Below, one piece after another: positions 1-12,175 of a stretch of DNA of 64,000 nt. The first letter of the stretch is position 1. Each line of letters starts with the position of its first letter. A program made the translations under genes and the position numbers. This DNA is from Campylorhamphus procurvoides (Eukaryota > Chordata > Aves > Passeriformes > Dendrocolaptidae), in assembly GCA_013396655.1 (NCBI GenBank), contig WBMV01005979.1:1-64000 (forward strand), read 5' to 3'. The notes under the pieces are model-generated. The model worked only from the letters and a program-made list of their open reading frames with translations. It searched no databases and was not told the origin of the DNA.

Positions 1-460
1 TCGGCCCCGGCTCCCGGGGCAGCGCTGCCGCCGCCAGCCTTCCCCAGCGCCCCGACCCGCGCCCGACCCCTCACCGCCCTCCTCTGCTCGCTCCCTCCCT
101 CCCTCCGCGCCTCGGCCCCCCAGCGGGGCGGGGAAGGTGCCGCGGGGTCCGGCCCCGCTCCTGCCCTGCTCCGGGACCCCGCGGGCTCAGACCGCCCGGG
201 GCACCGCACGCCTCCCGGCCCCGCGCCTCAGCCCCGTGGCCCCGCTTGTGCCCGTCGCCCCCGTTTGGGAACTGCCCGGTCGAGCCCCAGCGACCGCCTC
301 GGTGCTCCCTGGACAGCGACCCGGAGCCGCCCGCCGCCCCCGAGCCTCGACGCTCAGCGAAAGGCTGGCGGTCCGCTGCTCCGGGGAGAGGTCACCCTCC
401 ACGGGGTGACAGAAAACCTGGCTGGCAACGAGCCGCCTTTTTCGCGGGAGGCTGTAATAG
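1..460. promoter_or_regulatory. CpG island, probable promoter or first-exon region
   Basis: The first 460 bases are very GC-rich and packed with CpG, in sharp contrast to the AT-rich, CpG-poor DNA that follows. A GGGGCGGGG Sp1/KLF-type GC box lies at 125-133, and a pyrimidine tract built on CCTC/CCCT units lies at about 85-115. Three overlapping frames are open between 137 and 684, but their products are Pro/Arg/Ala-rich low-complexity strings, as expected when GC-rich DNA lacks stops. I therefore do not call a CDS. No convincing splice donor is visible on the plus strand. The island probably belongs to a gene whose exons lie left of the window (transcribed leftward) or to one with an unseen downstream exon. 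Direction and identity cannot be decided. Confidence 0.8.
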
Positions 461-2935
461 ATGCTTCTCCCATGCTGCGATTTTTGCGGAAAGAAAATTG
501 TGGGGTTTTTTCAGAGTTTATCAACTTTTCACCCAAGATCAAGCCGCAGTCCTCGCAACACAGCCTCTCCAGTTTCTTTCCCATTTTCTCTGCATTCCAC
601 CCACTTACCCCACTCCTCCCTCCCTCTGCATCAACCCTTCCACCCGCCCGCATCATCTCCTCTAAGAAGCTCTTACACTCCTAAAACGTTTCAAAACTAA
701 ACCCCGGCAGCCACTTTTTGCACACATTTAGAGCCTAAAAGGAATCCTGATTCCTCTGTCCCTAGATTAGCCAGAAAGCAACAGCAGGGTCCGTATCCCA
801 TTTAGGAAACTATTTTGTGTCTCTGTTTCCTCTGTGATCTGGGAAATACTGTTGTAGCAGCGGCCCCTTCCCTATCCTGGATGTTTCCCAGCATGACCAG
901 CAGCAGCAGGGAGTCTGACAGCTGAGAAGGACAACAGGGGCTTCATTTAATTTAGTCACAATTACTTACTCCTTATTCTCTCGGCAGAGTATTAGGGATG
1001 TACAGAGAAGATGTTGATGTTCCTGCAAGTGAGTACCCTACGCTGAAACAGCCGAATGCCCTCATAAAACAGTCATGTTAAACATTATCAATACCCCCAT
1101 CTTGTTTAAATTAAAACCATAACTGCAATATCAGCAATACCCATGGAAGCTAAAAGCAAACAAACAGATGTATTCCATGTTACTACTCAATTTTAATAAT
1201 GCCTTCTGCTTACTCAGTGATGGGAATTTGTTTTCCATTGTCCCTGCTCTTAAAAGGTTCATCTACAAAGGTTAGTCTTGAACTACTCTACTTTAGCTGA
1301 TCTAGTGGAGACGGTGTGCTTGCCCAGAACTGGTGACAAGGTTGTATGTCACTCCTCCTCCTGCAGTTCCAGCTATGGTGTCCTCCAAATGACTGGACAT
1401 GAGAAAAGGGGTGTTTTCCAGGGATGGATGCATACAAGATCTGGAAGGGGGACAGCATAATTATGTAAATACTCCCACATCCCATGACCCAGAGCAAACA
1501 CCTGCTGATGTTAATGGGAGAAGAGAGGATTACGGTTCCTACAATCAGCTCCTCTGCCCAGTAAATCTGCCTCTGACCTCAACCTCCCTTTATTTAATCC
1601 CTAACCAACACAGCCATTACAAGTACATAAGACCTGCTGTGCCTGTGTTCTGCCACAGGTTTTTATCAGCTAGGAACTAGGTAGAGATGAGAAATAATTC
1701 CTGATGTTGTAGTCAGATGGCCTATAAAGATGAGCAGTGGCACACAGTCTAGAGGTGAAATAATTAAATCAGTTTTGAAGGTTTTGTATCATCCTGCTGT
1801 GTCACTACCCACAAACACCAGCTCATGTCAGCCAGTACTGAAACCTTCAACAATGCTCATCTGGCAGCCACACTTGGATGCACCATCTTTCTATGCCCAG
1901 CCTGTCTGGAGGATAGATCTTGTTTTCAGTGGCTTGCTGTGATGGCCAGAATGTAGCAATACAACAAAAGATATTATCTTCCCTTCTCTACCATTTTGAA
2001 GATGTTACCTTATCAAAAATGTCCCTAGACTTCCAGGTTTACTGAAAGCAGCTAATTAGTGATGAGATACTAGCAATTATTAATACCATGTTATCTCACC
2101 ACAGGTTACTAAGATAAACTCCACTGATATGGCTATATTTCATAATCGGCAACAGAACGGAACTGGCAAGCCTTGACCAAACTCTGTGGCATGCGCTGAC
2201 AAAAATCTTACTAGTTTCAGGTACTTTATTGTGGAAAACTAAATCCAGAGGCAAGATCAGATATTGTACATTTCTCCCCAACAAAAACAGTGCTATTGAG
2301 TAAAGAAAACATCTCATGCAGCAACTGGCCCATTCCTATTTTATGCCTTTAATCATAGTCAGCTGTTCAGAAGTCAAATTACCATCATGAGTATTTTTGA
2401 TGTATTACACCTAGTAGTAGCAGTTACAGTAAGAGCTATTCTACACAATCTGCTTGAAGAAGGGTATGTGTTAGGGATCATTCATAGGGCAAAGATGTTT
2501 CATTTCCTTTTAGGATGTTACCAATCCTGACAAAATGGTAAAGGTCTGGTCTCTTACACATTTTTCATATGTTGGTTAAGTGCGTAAGTAGCCAACTGAT
2601 CAGTGTACTTGCTTACAGCTTGAAACATTTTGACATCCTGAACAAGATGGCTAACATTTCTGGGGGGAAGAAAAGGAAGGCACATTTTCCACAGAAACAG
2701 CAGTTTTCCTGCTTGATACTAGTCTTTCCAAAATGGTTCTTATAGAGTAATTGCAATGAAACCACTGTATGTGATGAACAGAAAGGAGGAAATTCCCTGT
2801 TGCCTTGAAAGAAGCTGAACTGTTATATTTGTCTTTGCTTATTGATAACAGAATATTGTCAAGAATGAAAGTGGTATATGCCTTAAAATCTTGTAAGCAT
2901 GTAAAATGTTGGGGGACAATATAAACTAATTACGC
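461..2935. other. No recognisable gene; unique AT-rich DNA
   Basis: The GC content drops quickly after the island. Open frames here are short (93 codons or fewer), overlap on both strands and resemble no protein family I know. I see no clear interspersed repeat. If the island drives a rightward transcript, this stretch would be first-intron DNA. Confidence 0.6.
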
Positions 2936-3110
2936 CTGTGCTCTGATGTCACTGTGGCACAGAAGTCTGATGTTCTAATTATATATTTAGCAATTTATAG
3001 TTCCTTCCAATCACCATGACAATTAAGTGCCAAGTTAATTGATACTACATAATATTCTGGCCTCTAATTAGCAGTGTGTTTTTAATTTGTTAGAGATGCC
3101 ATTGTGCAGC
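2936..3110. promoter_or_regulatory. Candidate conserved regulatory block with homeodomain cores
   Basis: Several TAAT/ATTA cores are packed into 175 bases: CTAATTAT, CAATTAAGTG, TTAATTGAT, CTAATTAG and TTAATTTG. The CAATTAAGTG block also contains a TTAAGTG NK2-class core. This composition is typical of vertebrate developmental enhancers, but AT-rich DNA produces such cores by chance. Conservation has not been tested. Confidence 0.17.
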
Positions 3111-6100
3111 CTCATCTAGTCCTAATAAAGCAACTGTAAAAACGTGAATGCACCTGGTAAGAAGAGAATCAGGCCTAAGTAAAGAGAAACATGATTACCT
3201 CTTGGTTTGCCCTTTGTAAACTACTGAAAGACTATGACAAAAGTACAGCTTATTTCCTTTCTATGCTCTTGTCCTTAATTATCACGAGCCAGGATTTTTT
3301 GTTAGTTTAATCACTTCACAATATTTGTCTACTTGTAGAAGGACAAAACAGGATATGTCTTGCAGAGGAAAATGTGGGAAGAGTGCATCCTAGGTTACTG
3401 CGTGCTGTTTAGAGGACAGAAGCTTCTTACACTTGTATCTCTTAAAAAGCAGTAATAAATCAGAAGGGGAAATAACAGGATCTACGGGATCAACAGTGCA
3501 GTCTGATATGAATCAGTGCAATATGAAATGTTATAATTAATCTAATTCTTCAGGAACTGACTGTAATGAAGCTTCTTGTAGTTACTATACTCAAAATGGT
3601 GTTGCTGTGCTGCTGTAGCTTCAAATAGTAGCTCAGACAGCCTAGATATAAATACATCAAGTAATATTTATAACTTTGGCAGTGATCTTTATCTCTTTGG
3701 GTGTCCTAGAGCTCTGGAATTTGTGTTCTATCACAGGCTAAATGGCCTGAGCGGGATGTTGTAAGTCTGTGTTACCACTGGAAGGGAAGAAAAGATTTGA
3801 GGTTTTCCACTGCTTGTTTTCCTAATAGCAGACTGCAGTGACTTTCGTACTGATTGTGTGGTTGAAATTATGTGAAAAGCACCAAGGGCATATGAGTAGG
3901 TGTCCTCTTAGACATCTAAGTAAACAAACAAATATTTTGGATGGAGAAAAATAATCATTGTGAAGGAGGACAAAATGTTCTAGCTTGTGCCCTGCCATTC
4001 TATCCTTGTTTGTTATTTACATATGCAAATTATCATCATTTTAAGGTAGCTTTAATGAGGATCAATTATAAAGGAGTTTCACTCTTGCCAAGAGATTGGC
4101 ATCTATATGTTCATCCTTCTCCAGAGCAGCTTTCTGAAGGTCTGGGAAAGAATCACTCTGCACTTTGCCAACAGCAGAGCACTGCTGGCTTTCATTAGTT
4201 GTGGCCAAATTCTTTCACTTTTGTTCACAGTGATTAATGCTGAAATAAATGGAACTTCTTGCAGTACTCACTGTGAAAAGGCTCTAAATATGCTCAGATA
4301 CAGACTACAGTAACAAAGTGTCTGCTGTTTGACTGTACTCCCTCTCCTTGCTAAAAAGAGCATGGAGGGGATGGAGGGGAATTAAGCTTTTCTTCTGTTC
4401 ATACAGAGGATGGTACTTTATTATTATTATTAATAATGATAACAAACTGTATTCTAAAAGTGCTTAAAACCAGAAACTGGATGGAGCAGAAGTAAAATCT
4501 TTGCCCTTGGGAGATTACAAATTAAATACAAAACAAGACACCGGTGGAGAGAAGACCTAATTGGGGTAGGAAGGGTGGAGTATCAGAGAACAATAAAACA
4601 ATACTGGCCAATGCTGTAACTACTGGTGTTAGCACACCAGAATTAGTTTTTGGAGGCACTGATGCAAAGCAAGTTAGCAAGAAGGCCTCCAAAGAGGTTA
4701 ATGTGGTATCTTTGGATATTCAGAGGACCAACTTCTAAATATGAGGGGCACTTTTAACAAAAGCATGCAAATGTGTATTCAAAATGTAATGAGTAGACAA
4801 CCAAAGCTGGCATTCTGTACAGAAACACTGTGGGAAGTAAGCTTTTTATTGAGCAAATGACAGATAGGCAAGGAAAGGGCCTTCAGACTTCAGCCAAGTA
4901 GCCTCAACTTGAGGCACCATAAAGGCAGGATGAACTGCAATGAGCAGTGGCAGAAGAGAACTGACAGGGTATTTGGATTTGGGATGCAATTAAGTGACCA
5001 GATTGTGTCTATCAAGGCAGAGTAAGTAAGAACAAAGTTGAATTGGTAAACACCAGATGAAAGTTTTCCTAGAGCAACCACAAATTTTCACCTGGAAACG
5101 TCCTTCTGACAAAACCCATTGTTTCTTACAGAATAAAAACTAGAGAAACCATCATTTTTACTGGAAAATAACTGCTATTTTCCTGGTTTTAACACAGCAA
5201 AATTTTCATATTCCACCCAACTTGACTTGGACTTTTCCCTCCATCTCACATTCTGGTTATATGTAAATCCTGCAGATTATTTTTTTAATAACTCCTCTAC
5301 TTCTTCAGTCTTGTGTCCTTAACTTAACCTAAACTGTCACAGGAGATTGTGAACTCCAGGTGAAGGTCCTGTGTGACAGGTAGGAGGTTTCTCTGTTGTA
5401 TGAGAATGGTGAAGAAGACAGGGAGGCAACTCTGCACAAGTGATTGTTAGATGGATTACCCTCTGAGTAAACTGAGTGCTTCTACAGAACAGCAGACAAC
5501 AAAGTTGATACTTAAGCTGAAATTCTGAAGAACTGCAGCCATAAAAGCCCTTGCACATTTCTCAGATAGCAGACAAGAAAACGGACAAAACAAACCACGT
5601 GCCAATAAACTTTCACTTCCTTTTGTAAGAAGCTCTGTGGACATCTTTAAAACATATTATGTTGCAGATATGAAATCTTGGGCTGGGCAAAACCACTCAC
5701 TGTAGAAATAGCCAATTCTTCAATGATTAAGGAACTGGGAAAGTGGAATACATTTTATATGTGTACATTTTATATATACGGTAGTTTTTTACTGGAGTAG
5801 AGCTTGAAATTTTGAGGTGGTTAATGCCATTGAATAAGTGAGCAGCTATGTTGAAACATGAAATGTCTCAGCACAGACTATTGCCCCTGTTCTTCTTATT
5901 CCAGCTTCTGGTGTCTGATTTCCCCCCTCCTTTTCAGTTGCTTGACAAAAATATATTGTTCTAAACTACATGTTTCTTTGCTCTCAAAGTGCTCATTTCC
6001 TTAATATTGTATTGGGACCTTGTCTAAACCATGATTTTTTTTCCCCTAAACTTCCAATTGTTATTACCATCACAGTAGAAATAATTGGAACATTTGTGCA

Positions 6101-6984
6101 AAAAAGCCTTGCAGCAGTCAGTGGCAATTTAGAACACACAGTAGCTGGATATTGGTTCAGAGACATGGGAGCTTTTCCTTTTTTTTTCATAACTCTCCTA
6201 GATCACACAGGAAAACATGATCAATCTTGACAGCAGGTTCTAACAAGAATGCAAGGGAATTGTTCCCCAAACCAATTTACTTATAAGAGTACTAACTTTT
6301 TTTCAGATACAGAAATACTTCGGTGCACACACGCTTTTTGAGTAATCGGGCTACTGACTGATGGGAGCATATTGCCAAGTAACAATATATTGCAACCTCT
6401 GGATTTTTACAGAGCTTCCTTCACCACTGGCCACACAGTTACTATTTTAACTTATTTAGCAGATTTTAAATATATATATTTGATAGTATTAAAAAGCAAT
6501 GGTACTCATGTTTTTGGACAGGAAATAAAGAATATTGTGGCTAGATGCAATAGGGGATAGAATTTCAGGTAGGCAGATTATAATGACCAGTTTCAAAATT
6601 TGGCTGAGGCCCAAGCTAGCCCCTATTAACCTAAACAGTTCTACAGGATCTTGAATCACTAAAGCTGATTTTAAATTTCTTCTTGATTCCACAATAAGGA
6701 AGGGCTAATCATCTGTCCACAGTATTGTCTGAGTTTCATTTGAAGTGAAGGCTGGTGAGTATTTGATTGTAAGCATCATTTCCCACAGCTCCATTGGGAA
6801 GGTTTCCCAGCCAGCTCAGAGCCTGCCTAAGCCCACTCCATCACCCAGCTCTGGCATTACAGAACTCTCTGTTCCAGCAGGCTAAGTGGCACGGCCGTTC
6901 CTGTGAGTATAAAGGAGCTTAAGCTTAGGAAGAATGCTTGTTTCATGACATTTAACATATCTGGGTATTCCCACTGAGAAGCAG
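3111..6984. other. No recognisable gene; unique AT-rich DNA
   Basis: Only short open frames are present (86 codons or fewer), none recognisable. An ATT-repeat microsatellite-like stretch lies at about 4421-4445. No clear interspersed repeat or RNA gene is visible. Confidence 0.55.
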
Positions 6985-7030
6985 GATATTCATGCTGTGA
7001 AGAAGGGGCTGGACTAGGTGGATCTGCAGC
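6985..7030 (+). repeat. Possible CR1 3'-end relic
   Basis: The string GGGGCTGGACTAGGTGGATC followed by a pyrimidine-rich TCTTTCTATCC resembles the conserved CR1 tail (GG-TTGGACTAGATGATCT...CCTTCCAACC). Only about 45 bases match and there is no supporting upstream CR1 sequence, so this may be chance. Confidence 0.25.
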
Positions 7031-9539
7031 TCTTTCTATCCAAAAATGTCCCTGTTTCTGTGAGAATATTTTGGTAGTGTCAGGCAGCACCTGTATTCCA
7101 TTAACTCCAAAAGCATTTCAGTGTTTACAGTAACCAGGAAATGTCGATGTCTGTGTTATATTAACAAGTCAGCAGTAACAACTGCAGTTTCAGTTTTTAG
7201 AGCTATGCAGAGAACGGTTTACTGTAAGTTGCTGAGAGTTTTACTTTTTTTGGTTGAAACATGAAGATGCCTGTAGTATTGCCCTTGAAACCAGAAAGCT
7301 TTGGGGAAAAAGCTATCAAAGAAAGTCCAATATTGCTTCACTAATGGCTTTATATAATCAGGTAGGCAAAAGCATAGCTGTGAATTGCAAGTATAAAAAA
7401 TACCTGTGACACCAAATTTGGAGCTTCTTCACTTTGGTTTTGTTTGCTTACACCCTTCCTGCCTGTTGCATGTAAGAGGTTTTGCATAATGGCATAATTT
7501 CATTCAAGATTTAGTATCTTGGAAACAAACCATACTATATTTTTTTTATTTTTATGTGGACTATGGTATGTATATGCTCAGAGAGGTAAGCCATAAGGTG
7601 CCACTACACAGTAGGCAGCAGACTTTATATGAGCACCGATGTGCTGCTGCAGAATTATAGTCTATATAAAAGAATTCAACTGTAAGAAATTAAACCATAA
7701 CCTACTGTGGTCTTTCAAATAGACTCTGACTTCTTAATGCAAGAGGTAAAACATCTATGCTATGCACTCACTTACTTTTCACATAACTGAATCTTAATTG
7801 TGACATTAAATTACTATTATATAAATAGTAATATGAAAGACCATGGGAGAAAGCTAAAAAATATAGTTTTTGATTGAAAGTATTGCATGGTAAAGCAAAT
7901 TTATTCCTAAGAAAGGCAATAGCAGGGACTGCTCTGTAGCTGGCCAAGCATATCAAAGACAGAGAGAGCTTGAGAAGGTGTTTCCCCATCACCTGCTGCT
8001 GTGTAGAGTGATGTGACCACAATGACGACAGAGACCACAGCCACAGCCACAGTGAATGCCACCACTCACTTGCCAGAAAGAGACATCTTTTTTATTTATT
8101 ATTAGTAGAAAAGTTGATTCTAGAAAGAAAAGAGCAGGTTTCATCTCCCTCTTGTATTCCCTTGAAGCATGGTATTCTAGCTGGCCTGATTCCTCTCTTA
8201 TTAATAGACACTTTTTTGAGAGTCCATCAGGACGTTTCTTCTTGACTTCATGCCATGCAAATGAAGGAGATATGTATGCAGGACTGTTACTTTGCTTATA
8301 TGTATTGCTGGTTCCAAAGTTCCTTTTCAGTGTTGTAATGATTTCTAGTGAAATCAGTTGCTATGGATGGTGTTGGAACACCTTTACAGTGCCACAGGTA
8401 CAGATGTTGCTCATCTTGTTTACTTACAGTACTGTCATGCAGACTTATTTAAAAAGCTTTTTGTTATTTTAGGCTGACATAAATCTGTTCAGTAGTAATT
8501 ACCTGAGATTGTTCTACATTTCAGGGAAATTTTTTGAATCATTTACATTACAAAACCCCATGTAATTTGCTTGGAGAGTAGGTGCTAAAGGGATTATAAC
8601 TCAGCAGGATCTCATGCAGTCATAGCTTTTGAGACAGAAGATCAGTTAATTTACCTGACAGAGAATATTTATATCAAGTAATCCTTGATGTCAATTTGAT
8701 CAAAGTTATCAGAAACACAGCTTCAGAGTTCAGGCCTTAAAAATATTTTAGTGACTGTCATTGCTAAAGGGGAAAAAAGTGCCAAAAAATAAATACAAAA
8801 ACCAAAACCTAGTCTACTTATGACTCATATTGGAGGCTATTCCTTATTTCTATTCTGAAATGTTGCTAAATGGTTTTGCAGTGATCTAAAGTACTTCATT
8901 GCTCTAAGTCAAGTCATAAAGAAAACTGTTTCATCTGGAAAACATTATCCTTCTTTAGGACTTAAATAGATTTGGATTTATCCACTTCTCTCCTGCCCTA
9001 TAGCTTATCTTTTATAGCTGGGCAGGATAAATGTTAATAGGTTGTACATACTACTAGAAAGTAACAGCAGGCAATTACTCTACTTTGCACAAGCCTAAAT
9101 TACCCTTTAAAATGCAGAATTGCTGAAATTTAGAGTCTTCTCAATAATCACAAGGGACAGCCTTCCTTCCTACAGGAAATGCTCCAATCATTCTTAAAAA
9201 AACCCAAAAAACCAACACCACAATTTAGACCAAACACTTCACTGAAAAATTTCATCCAGTATGGGTACTTTCCTTTCCCTGTTCATTCTCATCATGTTTA
9301 TTAAGAATATATGAACATAAAGCCCTCCATTTCTCCTGGATTTGATCATTCTCATTAACTGGGGAAAAAAGTTCCAGCACATGAGGATGCCACTTCTTCT
9401 GCATCTTGCATTCATTGGTTATGCCTATGACTTAAAGGTGGGTAGGAATTTAGTGTTGCAACATTTTTTCATTGGTCAAGTAAAATGATTCTATCTTCCC
9501 TGCTTATCATCCTTCCCTGACTTCTCTGAATGTTTCTTT
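7031..9539. other. No recognisable gene; one 138-codon open frame of unknown value
   Basis: This is AT-rich unique DNA. The longest open frame (8056-8472, plus strand, 138 codons) is hydrophobic towards its end but has no recognisable domain, no clear start context and no flanking splice sites that would make it convincing. A small GCCACA-type triple repeat lies at about 8034-8052. Confidence 0.5.
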
Positions 9540-10740
9540 TTGTAAACAGTTTTGTAATGGTGACAATGCTGGGCGTCACTGTGATATAGTTTCCTGAATT
9601 TATATGATTACATTATAATAATATCAATGCTGTTCTTTATGGTTCATATAAATCAGTGTTTTATTTGCTTTCACAACCAGAGCTGTAAATTAAACAGCTG
9701 TTTTCGCTAAGTAGTTTTAATTAAGCTGTCCATAATATTTCCTAGGTATTTTTCTGAACTGGTAACACTTCATTAGGTATGCAGTGTCAGTGAATGCTTC
9801 AGATCATTTCTGAACATTACCTCACACTTAGGTAAATTGAAATCCCATCTGCATGGAGGTTGTCAAATCACCTTGCTTTGGTGATATGAATTTGGGTTTC
9901 AAAAATCTTTCTAATCTTCGGGACCCTAGGAAATCTTGAATTTGCTACAGATTTTCCCATCTGTTCACTCACTTGTCAAGATAATGGAGCTTTAAATGAT
10001 ACTTGTCCTAGTAAAATCTTTTGGGCAACCTATTATTAGCCTCTCTTCATCCTGAAAACTGACAAGCTTAATTTGTATGTCTTTGGATCTTTTATTAAGC
10101 TTATGTTCTATGACCAAAATTTCCTTCCCACGCTGATTTCTCATGTTATTTCATCTCTATTTTGAATATCTCTGGAATATTAGTTTGGAAAGCCTAGATA
10201 AGTTTTATCTCTTCCTGTTTTCCTGTGCAAAAGCAGTTTCTTTTTTCTTTTTACAGACCCATGCTGGATCCTACATCTGTATTCTCATTTGGAAATGTTA
10301 CAGCTTGCTTTGTTGTTTTCAGAAATGTATATGATAATTAATATGGGAAGCTGTAATTATTTGTGCTGCCTATGATGACTACTTTTCTGCTTTAAATATG
10401 GGTATCATTTTATCTGCCTTGGACAGCTGAGTCTGACGAATGTATTCCAACACTTCCCCTTTTAGCTCTGTTTCTGACAGTGGAAATTTCTTTGTCTCTT
10501 GTTTGCAAAGAAGACTCCAGAATGCACTCAAATCCAGGCATTAAGTCTGGAAATATTCTGTCTAGGCCCAAAAATTTCCTGATTTTATAAACTATGCCCC
10601 TAAGTCTTACACTCTAAATCACTTTCCAATTTTCAGAAGTGGTTGCGACTTATCCTCTACTTATAAAATCCTTTCTGAAAAACATGTGATTGATTTAAAC
10701 GCACAAACAGGAATCCGTAGTTTCAGCTTTTGGCCCTTAG
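9540..10740 (-). mobile_element. Old CR1/L3-type LINE fragment, reverse-transcriptase region, antisense
   Basis: Read on the plus strand, this stretch follows the complement of an old amniote CR1/L3-like LINE reverse-transcriptase region, in order and over more than 1 kb. Recognisable blocks are CATCCTGAAAACTGACAAGC near 10050, the CATGCTGGATCCTAC block near 10260, GGAAGCTGTAATTATTTGTG near 10347, and AAATCCCATCTGCATGGAGG near 9840. The element therefore lies on the minus strand, with its 5' side near 10740 and its 3' side near 9540. It is heavily diverged and full of stops and small indels, so it is inactive and far older than the typical avian CR1 copies elsewhere in the window. The match comes from recalled family sequence. 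The exact subfamily and ends are uncertain. Confidence 0.62.
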
Positions 10741-10977
10741 TTTTTACACCTTGCTTCGTACAGCCCAGAAAGGTGGCTAATCCTCAGTCAGTCAAGAAGA
10801 CATAACCCATGGATAATAAAATGATAGACAATGTCCATTAACCAGCAGAAAGAAAAGTAAGAAATTGTTTTGATTGCAAGGGTGGAGAAGAGATATTATG
10901 CATGGGTTTAGAGAGCTTGCAGAGCTCTTTGCACATTTCACTGAGAACCAGAGAGTAGTGAGAAGCTCTAGACAAAA

Positions 10978-11032
10978 GGAAAGAAGGCAGGCAGGCAGGC
11001 AGGCAGGAAGGAAGACGGATGGAAGGAAGGAA
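10978..11032. repeat. AGGC/AGGA simple repeat
   Basis: Five tandem AGGC units run from 10985 to 11004, followed by two AGGA units and an imperfect GGAA-rich tail to about 11032. The purine-rich tetranucleotide array is likely length-variable. Confidence 0.9.
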
Positions 11033-12109
11033 ACAGCACCATAGGGCACCATGAGCAGAAAAGCAACCAGACTGTAAAGTGGCAGTGTCTTAAGAGAAAA
11101 TGGAATTGTGAATGGAAAGCGTAAGGAGGAAAACTAAAACTGGATTTTGCAGAGAAGGAAAAGTAGAATTAATGAAGAGATATAGGGGTATCTAGAAGAC
11201 TATCAGAGGAAAAACCAGTAGGTGGGATATGTGCGTGGTGTAGAGAAGTGTGCATAGCAATGAACAAAGTGCTCTGGATACGCTGCTCTCTGTTTGCACT
11301 GCTGGTCCAGGTTAACAGAATTAGATGAGTTAAAATTATCTTTAAAATGCTTGGGTTTGCACTTTATTCATTTTAACTTCATGTGTGATTAAATAAAACC
11401 TAATAAAATTTCAAAAGCAACAGGTGTACTATTCCTTGAATTTTACATACCCACTGTTAAAAGAGAACTAAGGGAGATAGGAAGATCGGATGAGGACAGA
11501 TGTCCTTCAAAGGGTGTCTCATTCCACCCCAAACCAGTTGCCTAGAAGAGGTTCTGCAGTAGGGCTATGGAGAAGAACTTGATCGAGTTGAAAATGATTA
11601 CAATTTGAAAATGTCTCTTGAACCCCAATGACAGAGAGTTCTTAGAAAGCCATCTTAGACTGGAGGTAAAGCTGGAAGTATCAATTCCATTTCATGTTTC
11701 CTGTTCCTGTGGAATTCTAATAGTATTTCAATATTCAACCACTGTAGGCTTATTTGAAAATCTCAGGTTGAGTGTGTTCAGTTTCACTCTAGTCTTTTCA
11801 AAGTCTCCAAAAGATCTAAAAGCAAAGCTCTCGTGACTCTCAATAGAAATCCTGTAACTTGTTTCTTCCTTTGTTCTTTTCTAACATGGACTAAGTTTTG
11901 ATGTGGAGATGTAGGAATTGTTTTGCTGTTGAATAACAACTTCTCTCTTGCAACGCCAGCTGTAAAACATGAACACCTTGTTGAATCACCCTCCAAAATC
12001 TGAACCGGGCATCCTGCCAAAGCTCAGGGCTTCCTTTTTGTTTTGACTGTGGCACTGTTCTTGTTTCTGTTACTATCACATTCTTACCACTTGTGCTTTT
12101 TAAACACCT
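11033..12109. other. No recognisable gene
   Basis: Only short frames (78 codons or fewer) are open, on both strands, and no protein family or repeat is recognised. Confidence 0.5.
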
Positions 12110-12175
12110 ACGGCCAAACTCTGGTGTAACTCCACTGAACTCATTGGAGCTGCAACAGAAGTGAATTTGTCTCAG
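12110..12175. repeat. Possible ancient sauropsid interspersed repeat relic
   Basis: The block around GTAACTCCACTGAACTCATTGGAGCTGC resembles the near-palindromic core (TCCATTGA..TCAATGGA) of an old interspersed repeat I recall from turtle, crocodile and bird DNA. Here TCCACTGA faces TCATTGGA. The match is short and I cannot assign a family. Confidence 0.3.

Noticed and set aside
137..684. Three overlapping plus-strand frames in and after the CpG island (90, 139 and 139 codons)
   Set aside because: GC-rich DNA lacks stop codons. The products are Pro/Arg/Ala/Ser-rich and differ by frame, with no family resemblance.
8056..8472. 138-codon plus-strand frame
   Set aside because: No domain, no conserved motifs, and a start context that is not informative. 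It could be chance.
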